64,000 nt of DNA from Oceanospirillaceae bacterium (GCA_013215505.1 JABSQZ010000017.1:62001-126000), one strand, 5' to 3'; positions 1-9,364 are shown, numbered from the stretch's first letter. Translations and numbers: made by a program. Notes: generated by a model from the sequence alone, not told the origin.

Positions 1-21
1 AAAGCCCAATTTAGCTGACAA

Positions 22-60
22 CTTACGACTCGCTACTTACGACTTACGACTTACGACTTT
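22..60. repeat. Heptamer tandem array 1 (CTTACGA type)
   Basis: Five consecutive 7-bp units are read on the plus strand: CTTACGA, CTCGCTA, then three CTTACGA, with a degenerate sixth starting at 57. The array begins 6 bp after the stop codon of the minus-strand rsmJ gene. In the sense of rsmJ the unit reads TCGTAAG. It belongs to the same family as the arrays near 10.5, 18.1, 19.6 and 42.1 kb. What lies to the left is outside the window. Confidence 0.9.
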
Positions 61-66
61 ATATTG

Positions 67-879
67 TCAATCGATCTTCTTTAACGCATAGATATCGTAA
101 CGGCTGGACTTACCTTCCAGTGCATAACTGGGTTTTAGCTGGCTAAGTCCCGGTACATTGATTATAGGCGCCTTGCGCGGGCGCTTGACCACGACCCTGG
201 CCTGGGCAGTTTCCAGCGCAGCCGCCAGCAATTCACCGGCATCTAAATCCTCACCGACAACATCGCGAAACAGCAACATCTCTTTTTTAACCGCGGCGCT
301 TTTTGCGGAATGTGGAAACATAGGATCGACATACACCACTTGCGGGGCCTCTACACACTGGCGCAGCCATTCAATACTGTCACTGCAATGCAAGTGCATA
401 CGAGCGATGATGTCCATAATTTCAAAATTTAATTCGGCGCGGCTGAAACCGTCAGCCAACAAACTATGTATGATTGGAGAGCGCTCAATCAGCTGCACCT
501 CACAACCTAAAGTTGCCAGAACAAAACTGTCTTTGCCCAACCCCGCTGTGACATCTGCAATACTGGGGCGAAGACTGCCTTTAATACCCACTGCTTTGGC
601 AATCATCTGGCCAGAGCCACCGCCAAATATGCGTCTATGTGCTACCGATCCACTGACGAAATCAACTGTCACAGGGCCTGGAGCTTTTTTCCCGGTCTGC
701 TGTAATTGCAGCCCCCTGTCGGTCAGATATAACAATACCGGGATTTTGCAGTGTTTCAGGTCGCTGATCACTTTGGCGTAGGGCAAGCCTAAACTGCTCG
801 CTAATTGCTGAGCGTTACTTTGCAAACCACCCTGAGCGGCAGCCACGGTGAGTGTATTCTCATTCATATCTGTCATCAT
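67..879 (-). CDS. rsmJ: 16S rRNA (guanine-1516-N2)-methyltransferase RsmJ
   Basis: RsmJ uses SAM to methylate N2 of G1516 of 16S rRNA in the small ribosomal subunit. The 270-residue protein has the family's SAM-binding segment VTAGLGKD (about residues 110-117), the acidic end of the next strand (LIERSP) and the methyltransferase motif DPMFP (about 185-189) followed by KKEM. The frame is open to a TTG at 930, but ATG at 879 (or 876) follows AGGT at normal spacing and fits the family start better. The gene is the last of a minus-strand group; uppP lies upstream behind a gap of about 110 bp. A heptamer array follows its stop codon. Family assignment is secure; the start is moderately sure. Confidence 0.93.
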   Translation of the reverse strand: MMTDMNENTLTVAAAQGGLQSNAQQLASSLGLPYAKVISDLKHCKIPVLLYLTDRGLQLQQTGKKAPGPVTVDFVSGSVAHRRIFGGGSGQMIAKAVGIKGSLRPSIADVTAGLGKDSFVLATLGCEVQLIERSPIIHSLLADGFSRAELNFEIMDIIARMHLHCSDSIEWLRQCVEAPQVVYVDPMFPHSAKSAAVKKEMLLFRDVVGEDLDAGELLAAALETAQARVVVKRPRKAPIINVPGLSQLKPSYALEGKSSRYDIYALKKID

Positions 880-991
880 CAACGACCTGCAGTATATAAA
901 CGTAAACTGCTGGCTAACTCCTGTATCCAAAAATGCAATCTATGTTGGGTGTCGGCCCTGCTGGGGCTATTTTCAACGTTAATATTAATCA

Positions 992-1798
992 TCAGCTACC
1001 CGTAGCAAAATAGATGGCGAATAGCGCCAGCCCTAAAAACATTCGATAGATAACAAAAGGCAACATGCCAATTTTTTCTAACCAGATCAGAAACAAATGG
1101 ATACAGGCAATAGCCACCAGCGCAGAGACGACTACCCCGGTCAACACCATATCCCAGCGCACAGCAAAATCTGCTGTGGCTAGCTCAACACCTTTATAGG
1201 AACCCGCCGCCAATATTACCGGTATTGACAGGAAAAATGAGAACTTGGCCGCCGCCTCGCGGCTATAGCCTAACATCAGCGCCGCGGTCATAGTGATACC
1301 TGATCTGGAAGTACCGGGGATAAGTGCGACGGCCTGAGCTAAGCCGATAAACACACTGTGCCGCAAGGTCAGGTCTGGTATTTTTTTCTGCTGCTGGAAC
1401 TTGTTATCTGCAACCCATAACAAGGCACCAAAAATCATAGTAGTAGCGGCGATCACTAACATCGAGCGGCCATATGTTTCGATCAGCGAGTGGAACATTA
1501 AACCTGCGACAAGCGCAGGTACTGTAGCGGCGATGATAAACCAGGCGGTACAGGCATCCACGGACTTCTGTCCGGTTAGACTCTTGAAAAAGGCCACTAA
1601 CATTTTCCAGACATCGCGGCGAAAATAATAAACCACTGCGACTAGCGTTCCCAAGTGCACCCCTACATCAAATGCCAGCCCCTGATCGGGCCAGCCAAAC
1701 AGCTGCGAGGGCAAGATTAAATGCGCGGAACTGGAGACAGGTAAAAATTCTGACAATCCTTGTATTACAGCTAATACAAATACATGCAGCCATTCCAT
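992..1798 (-). CDS. uppP: Undecaprenyl-diphosphatase UppP (BacA)
   Basis: This integral membrane enzyme dephosphorylates undecaprenyl diphosphate to recycle the lipid carrier used for peptidoglycan and O-antigen synthesis. It has 268 residues, the usual length. The N-terminal segment QGLSEFLPVSSSAH (about 13-26) carries the catalytic Glu residues, and PGTSRSG (161-167) is the second family signature. Several hydrophobic helices follow, ending at the C-terminus. The ATG at 1798 directly abuts the stop codon of tsaB, so the two genes are very likely cotranscribed and translationally coupled. Confidence 0.96.
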   Translation of the reverse strand: MEWLHVFVLAVIQGLSEFLPVSSSAHLILPSQLFGWPDQGLAFDVGVHLGTLVAVVYYFRRDVWKMLVAFFKSLTGQKSVDACTAWFIIAATVPALVAGLMFHSLIETYGRSMLVIAATTMIFGALLWVADNKFQQQKKIPDLTLRHSVFIGLAQAVALIPGTSRSGITMTAALMLGYSREAAAKFSFFLSIPVILAAGSYKGVELATADFAVRWDMVLTGVVVSALVAIACIHLFLIWLEKIGMLPFVIYRMFLGLALFAIYFATGS

Positions 1799-2497
1799 CT
1801 ACTGCTGATCCTTCTTTTTCCAGGCCACTTGGTTACGCAGATAGACAGGTTGCGCATGCTCGGCGATGACAGTGTTCCCCAGTGCGTACTCGGTACTGGC
1901 AATCGCCAGAATATCCAGCGCCTGTGGGTATACTTGTGTCTCAATAGTCGTCAATTGAGCGCGCACTGCAGTGCTCATCTGCTCGGCGTAGTTAAAACCA
2001 CTGCCTACCGCCACATAGGTTGTGCTCAAATCAATCGACAATTTCGCTAGCGGGCAAACTTCTTCAGCAACAATCAGCTTGGCGATGCCCGCTTGTATTT
2101 GGTAGCCACCCCAGTAAATTTCATCCATGCGCGCATCTAAGGCACTAATAATTTGGCAATCCTGATCATTACTGACCCGGTAATACCCCTGCGCCAGTGC
2201 CGCCAGTGAAGAGACAGGCACGACTGGCAGATCGGCGGCAAAGGCTAACCCCTGAGTCACTCCGGTGGCGATTCTGATGCCGGCAAAAGAGCCGGGACCG
2301 CGGCCAAAGGCAATGGCATCTAACTGTTGCACCGACAATTGCGCAGCGGCCAGAATTTGTTCGACCATTGGCAATAATTCATGGGTATGTTTACGCGGAA
2401 TCACTTTAAATATTTCAGTGCGCTCGCCGTCAACTTCTAAAGCCACTGAACATGCGTCAGTGGATGTATCTAAGGCCAAAATTTTAGCCATCTTCAT
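1799..2497 (-). CDS. tsaB: tRNA threonylcarbamoyladenosine biosynthesis protein TsaB
   Basis: TsaB is the non-catalytic partner of TsaD in the complex that transfers threonylcarbamoyl to A37 of ANN-decoding tRNAs. The protein has 232 residues with the ASKHA-fold start ILALDTS and the signature [15 protein letters not shown] (about 65-79). The start at 2497 is chosen because AAAGGTGAT precedes it closely; ATG at 2491 is the alternative. The start overlaps the 3' end of ubiX by about 14 nt and the stop abuts uppP, so the gene sits in a compact operon. Confidence 0.94.
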   Translation of the reverse strand: MKMAKILALDTSTDACSVALEVDGERTEIFKVIPRKHTHELLPMVEQILAAAQLSVQQLDAIAFGRGPGSFAGIRIATGVTQGLAFAADLPVVPVSSLAALAQGYYRVSNDQDCQIISALDARMDEIYWGGYQIQAGIAKLIVAEEVCPLAKLSIDLSTTYVAVGSGFNYAEQMSTAVRAQLTTIETQVYPQALDILAIASTEYALGNTVIAEHAQPVYLRNQVAWKKKDQQ

Positions 2498-3131
2498 TAT
2501 CACCTTTTGTCTGTAAATATTCACTGCCCCAGGATTTCACCAGGTTTTGCTCTAATCCAATCTGTGACAATATTCGCGCCACTACAAAATCCACCAAATC
2601 AGCAATGCTTTGCGGCTGGTGATAAAATCCTGGACTGGCGGGTAAAATAACAGCGCCCATACGGGTCAATTTCAACATATGCTCTAAATGAATTTCCGAA
2701 TAGGGAGCTTCACGGGGCACTAAAATCAATTTCTTGCGCTCTTTTAGCACAACATCGGCAGCGCGTTCAATTAAATTGTTACTGGCTCCTGTAGCTATAG
2801 CCGACAAACTGCCAGTACTGCAAGGGCATACCACCATAGTATTAGGCGACCCTGAGCCGGATGCCACTGGGGCCATCCACTGCTCCTTGGCAAATACTTT
2901 TATCTGCCCCGGTGCCGCATTAAACACTTCAGTCAAATAAGACTGTTGCTCTGCCGCTCTTGAGGGCAACTTTAACGCTGTTTCAGTGGCCGCGACTACT
3001 TGTGCCGCTTTGGAGATCATCACTAACACCTGAATATTTTCAGCGACCAATATTTCCAGTAAACGTATTGCGTACTGCACCCCTGAGGCGCCTGTTATCG
3101 CCAATGTAATGCATTGTTTAAAATCACTCAT
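2484..3131 (-). CDS. ubiX: Flavin prenyltransferase UbiX
   Basis: UbiX attaches a dimethylallyl group to reduced FMN, making the prenylated flavin used by the decarboxylase UbiD in ubiquinone synthesis. The 215-residue protein has the FMN-binding start [10 protein letters not shown], the [13 protein letters not shown] segment, and the [13 protein letters not shown] and [10 protein letters not shown] motifs typical of the family. The start MSDFKQ at 3131 is preferred over a more upstream codon at 3146. It overlaps the 3' end of mpl by 8 nt. No ubiD gene is in the window. Confidence 0.95.
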   Translation of the reverse strand: MSDFKQCITLAITGASGVQYAIRLLEILVAENIQVLVMISKAAQVVAATETALKLPSRAAEQQSYLTEVFNAAPGQIKVFAKEQWMAPVASGSGSPNTMVVCPCSTGSLSAIATGASNNLIERAADVVLKERKKLILVPREAPYSEIHLEHMLKLTRMGAVILPASPGFYHQPQSIADLVDFVVARILSQIGLEQNLVKSWGSEYLQTKGDNEDG

Positions 3132-4527
3132 CGGCAGATTCCTCACTGCTATTGGCTAACTGTTGCAGGCGTGTTAGCAGTTTCTGGTGCACCCCACAAA
3201 AACTGCCATTACTCATAATCACTACATGACTGTTAAGGTTCGAAGCATTTTGACTGCTAGTCGCTGCGATAACGGCCGCTATCACAGCTTCAATGCTATG
3301 TTCTACCTTGTTGTTGCCGCCTGCTAGTATCTCATCTAATTGCCAGTCTAATCCCTCAGGCTGATACCAGATCACCTGATCGGCCATGCCGACTGATTCT
3401 GCAAGTTGCTGGCTGTGACAACCCAGGCGCATGGTATTTGATCGAGGCTCTATCACGGCGATAATCCGCTCACTGCCCACTTTTTTTCGCAAGCCGTCTA
3501 AAGTAGTGGCTATCGCCGTCGGGTGGTGGGCAAAGTCATCGTAAACTGCAACACCATTGAGCTGCGCCAATAATTCCATGCGCCGTTTCACACCTTTAAA
3601 AAGATTCAGTGCCGCCATTGCGTGTTCTATTTCGACACCGACATGACGGGCGGCAATCAGCGCCATCATGCCATTGTAAACATTGTGTGTTCCGCTTAAC
3701 CGCCAGTTGATATCGCCTTTGTATTGACCTTTTAGATACAAGGCAAAGTGTGATCCATCGGCTGCCAGCATCTTATACTGCCAATCACTTTCAGCACTGG
3801 CTCCCGCGCTGACTTGTTCGCTCCAACAGCCCATCTGTAAAACTTCTGCTATAGATGTGGGATCGGAGTTATAGATTACCTGACCACTGCTGGGTACTAC
3901 GCGCAGTAAATGATGGAACTGGCGCTGAATAGCGGCTAAATCCGCGAAAATATCTGCGTGATCGAACTCTAAGTTATTTATAATAACGGTACGCGGCTGG
4001 TAGTGGACAAACTTAGAGCGCTTGTCAAAAAAGGCGGTATCGTATTCGTCGGCTTCTATGACAAAAAAATCGGTTTCTCCGAGCCTTGCCGATACTGAAA
4101 AATCCGCCGGCACTCCACCGATTAAGTAACCAGGGGCCAAACCTGCGTATTGCAGAATCCAGGCCAACATAGAGGCGGTGGTGGTTTTACCGTGAGTACC
4201 GGCAACCGCTAGTACCCATTTATCGCGCAGTACATTCTCTTTCAGCCACTGCGCCCCAGAGGTGTAGTTAAGCCCTTTATCTAACACATACTCAACCGCT
4301 TCGTTACCACGGCTCAAAGCATTGCCGATAACCACTAGGTCCGGTGCCGGCTGTAAATGTTCCGCTTTGTAGCCCTGCATGAGTTCAATACCCTGCTGTT
4401 GCAGTTGAGTACTCATCGGCGGGTAGACATTTAAATCTGAGCCGGTCACTGTGTGTCCAAGTTGGCGTGCCAATATTGCCATAGACCCCATAAAAGTCCC
4501 GCAAATACCTAAAATATGAATATGCAA
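3124..4527 (-). CDS. mpl: UDP-N-acetylmuramate:L-Ala-gamma-D-Glu-meso-DAP ligase Mpl
   Basis: Mpl joins a recycled murein tripeptide to UDP-MurNAc in the cytoplasm, the last step of peptidoglycan recycling. The protein has 467 residues. It starts [13 protein letters not shown] as in E. coli Mpl, has the ATP-binding GTHGKTT (about 110-116), [15 protein letters not shown] and the DDFAHHP motif of Mur ligases. No ATG is available near the N-terminus. TTG at 4527 matches the family start and is preceded by AAGGA about 9 nt upstream; another TTG at 4545 is less likely because it lies upstream of that ribosome binding site. First gene of the minus-strand operon mpl-ubiX-tsaB-uppP. Confidence 0.94.
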   Translation of the reverse strand: MHIHILGICGTFMGSMAILARQLGHTVTGSDLNVYPPMSTQLQQQGIELMQGYKAEHLQPAPDLVVIGNALSRGNEAVEYVLDKGLNYTSGAQWLKENVLRDKWVLAVAGTHGKTTTASMLAWILQYAGLAPGYLIGGVPADFSVSARLGETDFFVIEADEYDTAFFDKRSKFVHYQPRTVIINNLEFDHADIFADLAAIQRQFHHLLRVVPSSGQVIYNSDPTSIAEVLQMGCWSEQVSAGASAESDWQYKMLAADGSHFALYLKGQYKGDINWRLSGTHNVYNGMMALIAARHVGVEIEHAMAALNLFKGVKRRMELLAQLNGVAVYDDFAHHPTAIATTLDGLRKKVGSERIIAVIEPRSNTMRLGCHSQQLAESVGMADQVIWYQPEGLDWQLDEILAGGNNKVEHSIEAVIAAVIAATSSQNASNLNSHVVIMSNGSFCGVHQKLLTRLQQLANSSEESADE

Positions 4528-4808
4528 CTTAGTCTGTCCTTCCAATAATTTAAGGCTGAAAACGCTCGCGCAGTTGATCGAGTGATAGTGGCAATTGATC
4601 TTCCACTCAACCTTTGGTCTAATTTCAGCGCTAAAACAAAGGCGCTATGATACAACAAAATATCTAATCGATTGGCAGCACAGACCTTAAATATGAATAA
4701 AAGCTAACTTTATGGCAGTTTTTTAGTGCAAATTATGATTTTTGCTGAGCTTTGGCGTAAAATGCCGCACTGAAATCTAACCCCAGTTATCGATTACTAA
4801 ATCTCAAA
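4528..4808. promoter_or_regulatory. Divergent intergenic region mpl/fbp
   Basis: About 280 bp separate the divergently transcribed mpl and fbp genes and must hold both promoters. An AGCGC-N10-GCGCT inverted repeat is visible near 4629-4648. I could not assign convincing -35/-10 boxes for either direction. Confidence 0.4.
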
Positions 4809-4820
4809 GGTAAATTTACC
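4809..4820 (+). promoter_or_regulatory. 12-bp palindrome overlapping the fbp ribosome binding site
   Basis: GGTAAATTTACC is a perfect palindrome that ends on the base before the fbp ATG at 4821 and includes part of the AAAGG Shine-Dalgarno sequence. As RNA it could base-pair between transcripts or cover the ribosome binding site; as DNA it could be a protein site. Function is inference only. Confidence 0.4.
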
Positions 4821-5816
4821 ATGCAACTGCTAAGCCAGTTTTTGCGTCGCGAACAACTCGATGAAGAACTCACTGACCTAATTGCTACATTGATGGTCGC
4901 CTGTAAAGAAATCACTCTAAAGCTTCGCCAGGGAGCCATCTCGGGAGTACTAGGCACAACTACAGATGTCAATGTACAAGGGGAGACGCAGAAAAAGCTC
5001 GATGTCATTTCCAATGAAATTTTGAAGAAATATTTACAGGGACACATGACAGTCGCAGGCCTGGCCTCTGAAGAAGAGAGCGAGCCGGTACTGGCTAACC
5101 CAAACGGTAAATACTTAGTCGTTTTTGACCCGCTGGATGGCTCATCAAACATAGACATCAACGTCACTGTCGGTACTATCTTCTCTATTTTGGAAGCAAA
5201 CCCTGCAGAGGGCTATCACGATGAAGCTCCCTATTTGCAAAATGGTCGCAAACAACTGGCAGCCGGTTATGTCTTGTATGGACCCTCTGCTCTGTTAGTA
5301 CTGACCACGGGCAACGGTGTCAACATGTTTACCTTATCGGAAACTGGTGATTTTTTACTGACCCGCGAAAAGGTTATGATTCCTGAACAGACCCAAGAAT
5401 TTGCCATTAACATGTCTAATTATCGCCACTGGGAACCCGCGATGCGCGCTTACATCGACGATTTATTAGAGGGAGTCGACGGAATTCGTGGCAAAAACTA
5501 CAATATGCGTTGGGTGGCGGCCATGGTGGCAGAAATTCATCGCATTTTAACCCGTGGTGGCATCTTCATTTACCCTTGGGATGCCCGGGTACCACAAAAG
5601 CCTGGCAAATTGCGTTTAATGTATGAAGGCAACCCGATGAGCATGCTGATCGAGCAAGCTGGCGGACTGGCCACTAACTGTTACAGCAATATTATGGATG
5701 TCGAACCACAAGATATTCACGAACGGGTATCAGTAGCTTTAGGGTCTAAAGCAGAAGTGTCAACACTGTTGGAATACCATCAGCGCATCGACAGTATTAT
5801 CGATAACAAAAGCTAA
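4821..5816 (+). CDS. fbp: Class I fructose-1,6-bisphosphatase
   Basis: Fbp removes the 1-phosphate of fructose 1,6-bisphosphate in gluconeogenesis, in the cytoplasm, with Mg2+. The 331-residue length is typical. The metal site is visible as EEES (about 84-87) and the signature DPLDGSSNIDINVTVGTIF (103-121); the active-site region KLRLMYEGNPM lies near residue 270. The start is ATG after AAAGG. It is followed on the same strand by ppa after 63 bp, so the two may share a transcript. Confidence 0.97.
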   Translation: MQLLSQFLRREQLDEELTDLIATLMVACKEITLKLRQGAISGVLGTTTDVNVQGETQKKLDVISNEILKKYLQGHMTVAGLASEEESEPVLANPNGKYLVVFDPLDGSSNIDINVTVGTIFSILEANPAEGYHDEAPYLQNGRKQLAAGYVLYGPSALLVLTTGNGVNMFTLSETGDFLLTREKVMIPEQTQEFAINMSNYRHWEPAMRAYIDDLLEGVDGIRGKNYNMRWVAAMVAEIHRILTRGGIFIYPWDARVPQKPGKLRLMYEGNPMSMLIEQAGGLATNCYSNIMDVEPQDIHERVSVALGSKAEVSTLLEYHQRIDSIIDNKS

Positions 5817-5879
5817 TCAATTTTACTGCCGTTTGCTTATTAAAGCAGAGGGCAACTCTTTATAGACAAGGAATACATC

Positions 5880-6413
5880 ATGGGTTTTGCAAAAATTAGT
5901 GCAGGTAAAGATTTACCTAACGACATCAATGTCATCATCGAGATCCCGGCAGAGAGCTCTCCCGTTAAATATGAAATCGAAAAAGAAGAAGATGCCATCT
6001 TCGTCGATCGTTTCATGGCAGCTCCCATGTTCTACCCTGCTAACTACGGTTACATCAACAATACTTTGGCCGACGATGGCGATGCCTTAGATGTACTGGT
6101 CATCACTCCCTACCCGGTTATTCCAGGTTCGGTTATTCGCGCCCGCCCGGTAGGCATTTTAAACATGACCGATGAAGCCGGTGAAGATGCCAAGCTAATC
6201 GCTGTCCCCCATGAAAAGCTGAGCAAAGCTTACAACCATATTCAAGATCTGTCTGATCTTCCGGCACTGGATTTAGCGCGCATCAAGCACTTCTTCGAGA
6301 ACTATAAAGGACTGGAAGAAGGCAAGTGGGTTAAAGTTGAAGAGTGGGGAGATGCGGCCGCCGCTAAGCAAGCCATTGAAGTAGCCGCTAAGGCATACCA
6401 GGCGTCTCTGTAA
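5880..6413 (+). CDS. ppa: Inorganic pyrophosphatase (family I)
   Basis: Ppa hydrolyses pyrophosphate to drive biosynthetic reactions. The protein has 177 residues, the normal size for bacterial family I enzymes. The catalytic signature is DGDALD (66-71); Ala replaces the Pro found in E. coli at the fourth position. The metal and substrate residues in [16 protein letters not shown] and the DEAGEDAK segment are present. A ribosome binding site AAGGA lies 6-10 nt before the ATG. Its 3' end from base 6287 and its terminator are repeated in a decayed form directly downstream. Confidence 0.97.
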   Translation: MGFAKISAGKDLPNDINVIIEIPAESSPVKYEIEKEEDAIFVDRFMAAPMFYPANYGYINNTLADDGDALDVLVITPYPVIPGSVIRARPVGILNMTDEAGEDAKLIAVPHEKLSKAYNHIQDLSDLPALDLARIKHFFENYKGLEEGKWVKVEEWGDAAAAKQAIEVAAKAYQASL

Positions 6414-6451
6414 TCTGCAGGTGACTCTACTAAAGAGTATTTAATTCAGTC

Positions 6452-6479
6452 AAAAAAGCCTTTATATGAGGCTTTTTTT
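6452..6479 (+). terminator. Rho-independent terminator of ppa
   Basis: The stem AAAAGCCT / AGGCTTTT with loop TTATATG is followed by a run of T. It lies 40 bp after the ppa stop codon. A degenerate copy is present at 6661-6688. Confidence 0.85.
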
Positions 6480-6527
6480 GTGCCCGCAACATACTCAACC
6501 AGTAGATAAAGGTCTTAGTGCTGCGAG

Positions 6528-6735
6528 GCACTTCTTCAAGAACTGCAAAGGACTATTAAGGGCAAGTGGGTTAAAGTTACCGCCGCTAAGCAGGTCATTG
6601 AAGTTGCCGCTAAGGTATATTCAGTGTCTGCGTAACTTACTAAAGAGTATTTAATTCAGTAAAAAAAACTTCTATATGAGGCTTTTTGTAGCCGCAACAA
6701 AGCTAATTAGCCGATAAACTTCTCAGTGCTCCAGG
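6528..6735 (+). pseudogene. Decayed tandem duplicate of the ppa 3' end
   Basis: This stretch aligns, with an offset of 241 bp, to 6287-6527: the shared landmarks are GCACTTCTTC, GGCAAGTGGGTTAAAGTT, GCCGCTAAG, ACTAAAGAGTATTTAATTCAGT and TATATGAGGCTTTTT. About 25 bp equivalent to the segment encoding EEWGDAA, and about 10 bp after the stop, are missing. The second terminator has a damaged stem. The similarity continues through CCGCAACA and GATAAA...CTCAGTGCT into the 3' end of the convergent GlxA-type gene, so the duplicated unit seems to have covered the ppa terminator and the adjoining gene end. It has no start codon and should not make protein. Confidence 0.85.
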
Positions 6736-7683
6736 AGCAACATCGCTGTGCTGGCACCAAATTCGGCGAAACTGCCGCACGTCATTAAAGCCTACCTGTA
6801 ATGCCACTTGTTCGACACTGAGCTGTCGATTCTGCAATAGTTGCTGCGCCAGACTCATGCGCAATTTTTGTATATAGCCCTTACAGCTAATGTTTGTGTG
6901 CTGTTTAAATAATCTGGCCAGATGCCGGGGGCTGCAGTGGCTGATTTTCGCCAATTCGGCGATGTTCCAATCCCTGCTGGGGTCCGCCTGGATTTTATCT
7001 TGCACTGTATGCACCCCTTGATGCAGATGGTTGCGATGAGTCAACCAGGGTGACTCGGCGGGGTCGTTGATAGAACGGCGTGAAAAAAGTACTAAGTTTC
7101 TGGCGATGGCCGCTGCGCAACCCGCCCCGCAAACTTGTTCAACCAAATACAAAGCTAAATCAATACCCGCAGTCACCCCGGCACTGGTATAAAGATTGCC
7201 ATCTTGGACAAACAAACGATCGCGAAGCACCTTAGCGCTGGGCACTAATTGCTGTAGATCATCCAAATGCGAGTGGTGGGTAGTGCAGGCGCTTTGCTGC
7301 AAAACACCTGCGCGCGCCAATAACAATGTACCGGCGCAGACACTAATGATCTTGCTAAACTGCCGAGCATTTGCCAGCCAGTTAATGGCCGTCTTTAAAG
7401 GAGCACTGTCAAAGTCGATATTCTCCCCCTCTCGGCCTGGCAACAATAACCAACTTGCCGCTGCTATTTGCTCTGGCAGTGGCTCCACTTGAAACTTCAA
7501 TCCCATCCCCGAGACGACTTCGCTGCTGGGACCGATAAAGTGCAACTTGAACTGTTGCGGACCATAGCGATTGGCAAAGTTAAAAACTTCGGCGGGGCCC
7601 ACCATATCCAACATCAACAGATCAGGTAACAGTAGTACGTAGATATCAATGGCTTCGGGATGCTGTGGTTGCTTATCTAGCAT
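6703..7683 (-). CDS. GlxA-family regulator (DJ-1/PfpI + AraC HTH)
   Basis: The 326-residue protein has an N-terminal DJ-1/PfpI-like domain (about 12-190) and a C-terminal AraC-type double helix-turn-helix (about 225-325). The nucleophile-elbow motif is VCAGTLLLA with Cys116, followed by TTHHSHLD. The HTH part includes DWNIAELAKISHCSPRHLARLFK and LSVEQVALQVGFND. Such proteins usually control catabolic or transport genes and often regulate a neighbour; the EamA exporter whose 3' end overlaps its start by 11 nt is the candidate. The 3' end of the gene is the boundary of the adjacent duplication. The effector is unknown. Confidence 0.9.
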   Translation of the reverse strand: MLDKQPQHPEAIDIYVLLLPDLLMLDMVGPAEVFNFANRYGPQQFKLHFIGPSSEVVSGMGLKFQVEPLPEQIAAASWLLLPGREGENIDFDSAPLKTAINWLANARQFSKIISVCAGTLLLARAGVLQQSACTTHHSHLDDLQQLVPSAKVLRDRLFVQDGNLYTSAGVTAGIDLALYLVEQVCGAGCAAAIARNLVLFSRRSINDPAESPWLTHRNHLHQGVHTVQDKIQADPSRDWNIAELAKISHCSPRHLARLFKQHTNISCKGYIQKLRMSLAQQLLQNRQLSVEQVALQVGFNDVRQFRRIWCQHSDVAPGALRSLSAN

Positions 7684-8584
7684 CGGCTTTCCCGGTACTA
7701 AACAGTATTCTTTTCAGAAGCTTGTCTAAGCGCATATTGATAACAAGCCCCAACATGACGATAGCAATGCCCAGCAACTGCAGCTGACTTATTTGCTCAC
7801 CGAGAAAAACTGAGGCACTGGCCAGCCCAACCACTGGCACGCCTAAGGTTAGCGGTGCCACTTGACCCGCCGGATAGCGACTTAGCAAGTAACTCCAAAG
7901 GCTATAACCAATGATTGTGGCGATCAGCGCCAGATAACTTAGAGAGGCAACAGATACCCAACTTATATTCAGTAACGTCTGCTGTATCAGAGTGGGTCCT
8001 TCAATAAAATAGGACAAGATGAAAAAGGGCACACAGGAGATCCAGGCTGACCAAATCACTAAATTCACATCGGCTTTGTAACCCTGTTGGGAAATGCTTC
8101 TGGTCACTAAATTGCCAAAAGCCCAGCTACAGGCCGCCACTAAGGTTAACGCAAAACCTATGGCCGTCATATCACCATTGCTATTGCTCAGCCCTATCAG
8201 CGCCAGGCCCGCTCCTGCGACCAGGATAGCCAATACTTGCGGGCCTTTAATTTGCTCCTTGAGGATCAAAAAGGCAAATATCAGGGTAAACAGTGCCTGT
8301 GACTGCAGCACTAAAGAGGCCAGCCCCGCCGGCATCCCCACGGTCATTGCGGTAAACAAAAAGGCAAACTGGGCAAACCCTAAAGTCAGTGCGTAGCCAA
8401 AGATCCAACTCATAGGCATCTTAGGTCGAGAGACAAACCAGCAACCTAGCAGCGCCACCAGCAAAAATCGTAGCCCTCCCATTAACAGCGGTGGCATGCC
8501 ATCAAGGCCCAGGGAAATAACCACAAAATTCACTCCCCATACCAGAATGATAACCAGTGCCAACAGTGAATCTCTTAATGTCAT
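7673..8584 (-). CDS. EamA/DMT-family transporter
   Basis: The 303-residue protein is almost entirely hydrophobic, with about ten predicted membrane helices arranged as two EamA repeats. The N-terminal repeat starts LALVIILVWGVNFVVISLGLDG; the second half contains GNLVTRS and, near the C-terminus, LGVPVVGLASASVFLGEQIS. Family members export amino acids and other metabolites; the substrate here cannot be told. It overlaps the downstream regulator gene by 11 nt and follows the DUF1272 gene by 11 bp, so the three genes are probably one operon. Confidence 0.88.
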   Translation of the reverse strand: MTLRDSLLALVIILVWGVNFVVISLGLDGMPPLLMGGLRFLLVALLGCWFVSRPKMPMSWIFGYALTLGFAQFAFLFTAMTVGMPAGLASLVLQSQALFTLIFAFLILKEQIKGPQVLAILVAGAGLALIGLSNSNGDMTAIGFALTLVAACSWAFGNLVTRSISQQGYKADVNLVIWSAWISCVPFFILSYFIEGPTLIQQTLLNISWVSVASLSYLALIATIIGYSLWSYLLSRYPAGQVAPLTLGVPVVGLASASVFLGEQISQLQLLGIAIVMLGLVINMRLDKLLKRILFSTGKADAR

Positions 8585-8595
8585 TACAACTTCCT

Positions 8596-8907
8596 CTAAT
8601 TATGTAACTTTTGCCGATAGACGTTAACCTTAGTCACTAACTCTGCATGCCTGTCGAGATCTACCGGTCGATGAAAGCGCTTTGTTGCCGCCGGGTAATT
8701 GCCTAAAAAATTGTCATTGATAAGATTAACTGCCGGTCGTATAGGACGCTGCTGAAATTCAGCGCCGCAGTTAGGGCAGATATTATCTAAAATATTCTCG
8801 ACGCAGTCTACACAAAAAGTGCACTCGAAGGTGCAAATTCTAGCCGCCTTTGAATCCGCAGGCAAATCGATATTGCAATGTTCACAACAGCATCTAATCT
8901 CTAACAT
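8596..8907 (-). CDS. DUF1272 cysteine-rich protein
   Basis: The 103-residue cytoplasmic protein has a dense cysteine pattern in the first half: MLEIRCCCEHC, ICTFECTFCVDCV and ICPNCGAEFQQRP. This is the DUF1272 pattern and suggests two metal sites, probably zinc. ATG at 8907 is chosen because AGAGGA precedes it; a start further upstream at 8946 lacks this. The C-terminal third is basic and not recognised. It is first in an apparent operon with the EamA transporter and the GlxA-type regulator. Function is unknown. Confidence 0.85.
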   Translation of the reverse strand: MLEIRCCCEHCNIDLPADSKAARICTFECTFCVDCVENILDNICPNCGAEFQQRPIRPAVNLINDNFLGNYPAATKRFHRPVDLDRHAELVTKVNVYRQKLHN

Positions 8908-9217
8908 TTTCAATCCTCTAGTTAAGTTGTAGTAGTATAATAGCAATGACTATTGATTAGCATAATGGTGCTTACAGCCAACTTGGAGGGTAAAAAGAGA
9001 CATTTAATTTTCAGCTAAACAATACATTTGTAAAATTAAAAAATCGCCCATTAACTGAAGTGGAGTTTTTTTTACTAAAATATTTTCAATATCATGCAAT
9101 CAAAAGATGCTCTGCTTCGTTAATAGAGTGTTACAGCAATTAATACTGACAAGGCATGTAGTTCTTGGGCCACTCACTCAAGATTAGCCCTGCTGCTATT
9201 GATTGTTGCTCACATGT
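8908..9217. other. AT-rich intergenic region without recognised gene
   Basis: This is the left part of a gap of about 510 bp between the divergent DUF1272 and ECF sigma genes. It is AT-rich, especially 8990-9090, and should hold the promoter of the minus-strand operon. No open frame in it resembles a known protein. Confidence 0.5.
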
Positions 9218-9364
9218 GAACGGGCCCAGCATTTTCTCTGAGGGGGCTTACAACGAACTTCGATTCCGGTTCAACCCGTTGAGCCAGGCAACTAAATACC
9301 TCCTTGTTGTGCGTTGCCTGCAGCTTGAACTTCGTTGTAAGACAGAGTTAATCAGGGCCTGTTC
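9218..9364. repeat. 147-bp nested imperfect inverted repeat
   Basis: Five separate arms pair in nested order: GAACGGGCCC (9218-9227) with GGGCCTGTTC (9355-9364); CTCTG (9236-9240) with CAGAG (9343-9347); CTTACAACGAA (9247-9257) with TTCGTTGTAAG (9331-9341); GTTCAA (9269-9274) with TTGAAC (9325-9330); CAGGCAAC (9285-9292) with GTTGCCTG (9313-9320). The 5' arm carries extra unpaired bases. It ends 57 bp before the ECF sigma start codon. It could be a structured leader RNA, a MITE-like relic or another folded recombination site. Confidence 0.75.

Noticed and set aside
9218-9364. Integron attC site
   Set aside because: The folded form is suggestive, but the outer boxes (TTACAAC and GTTGTAA) do not fit the RYYYAAC / GTTRRRY consensus, and no integrase or cassette array is near.
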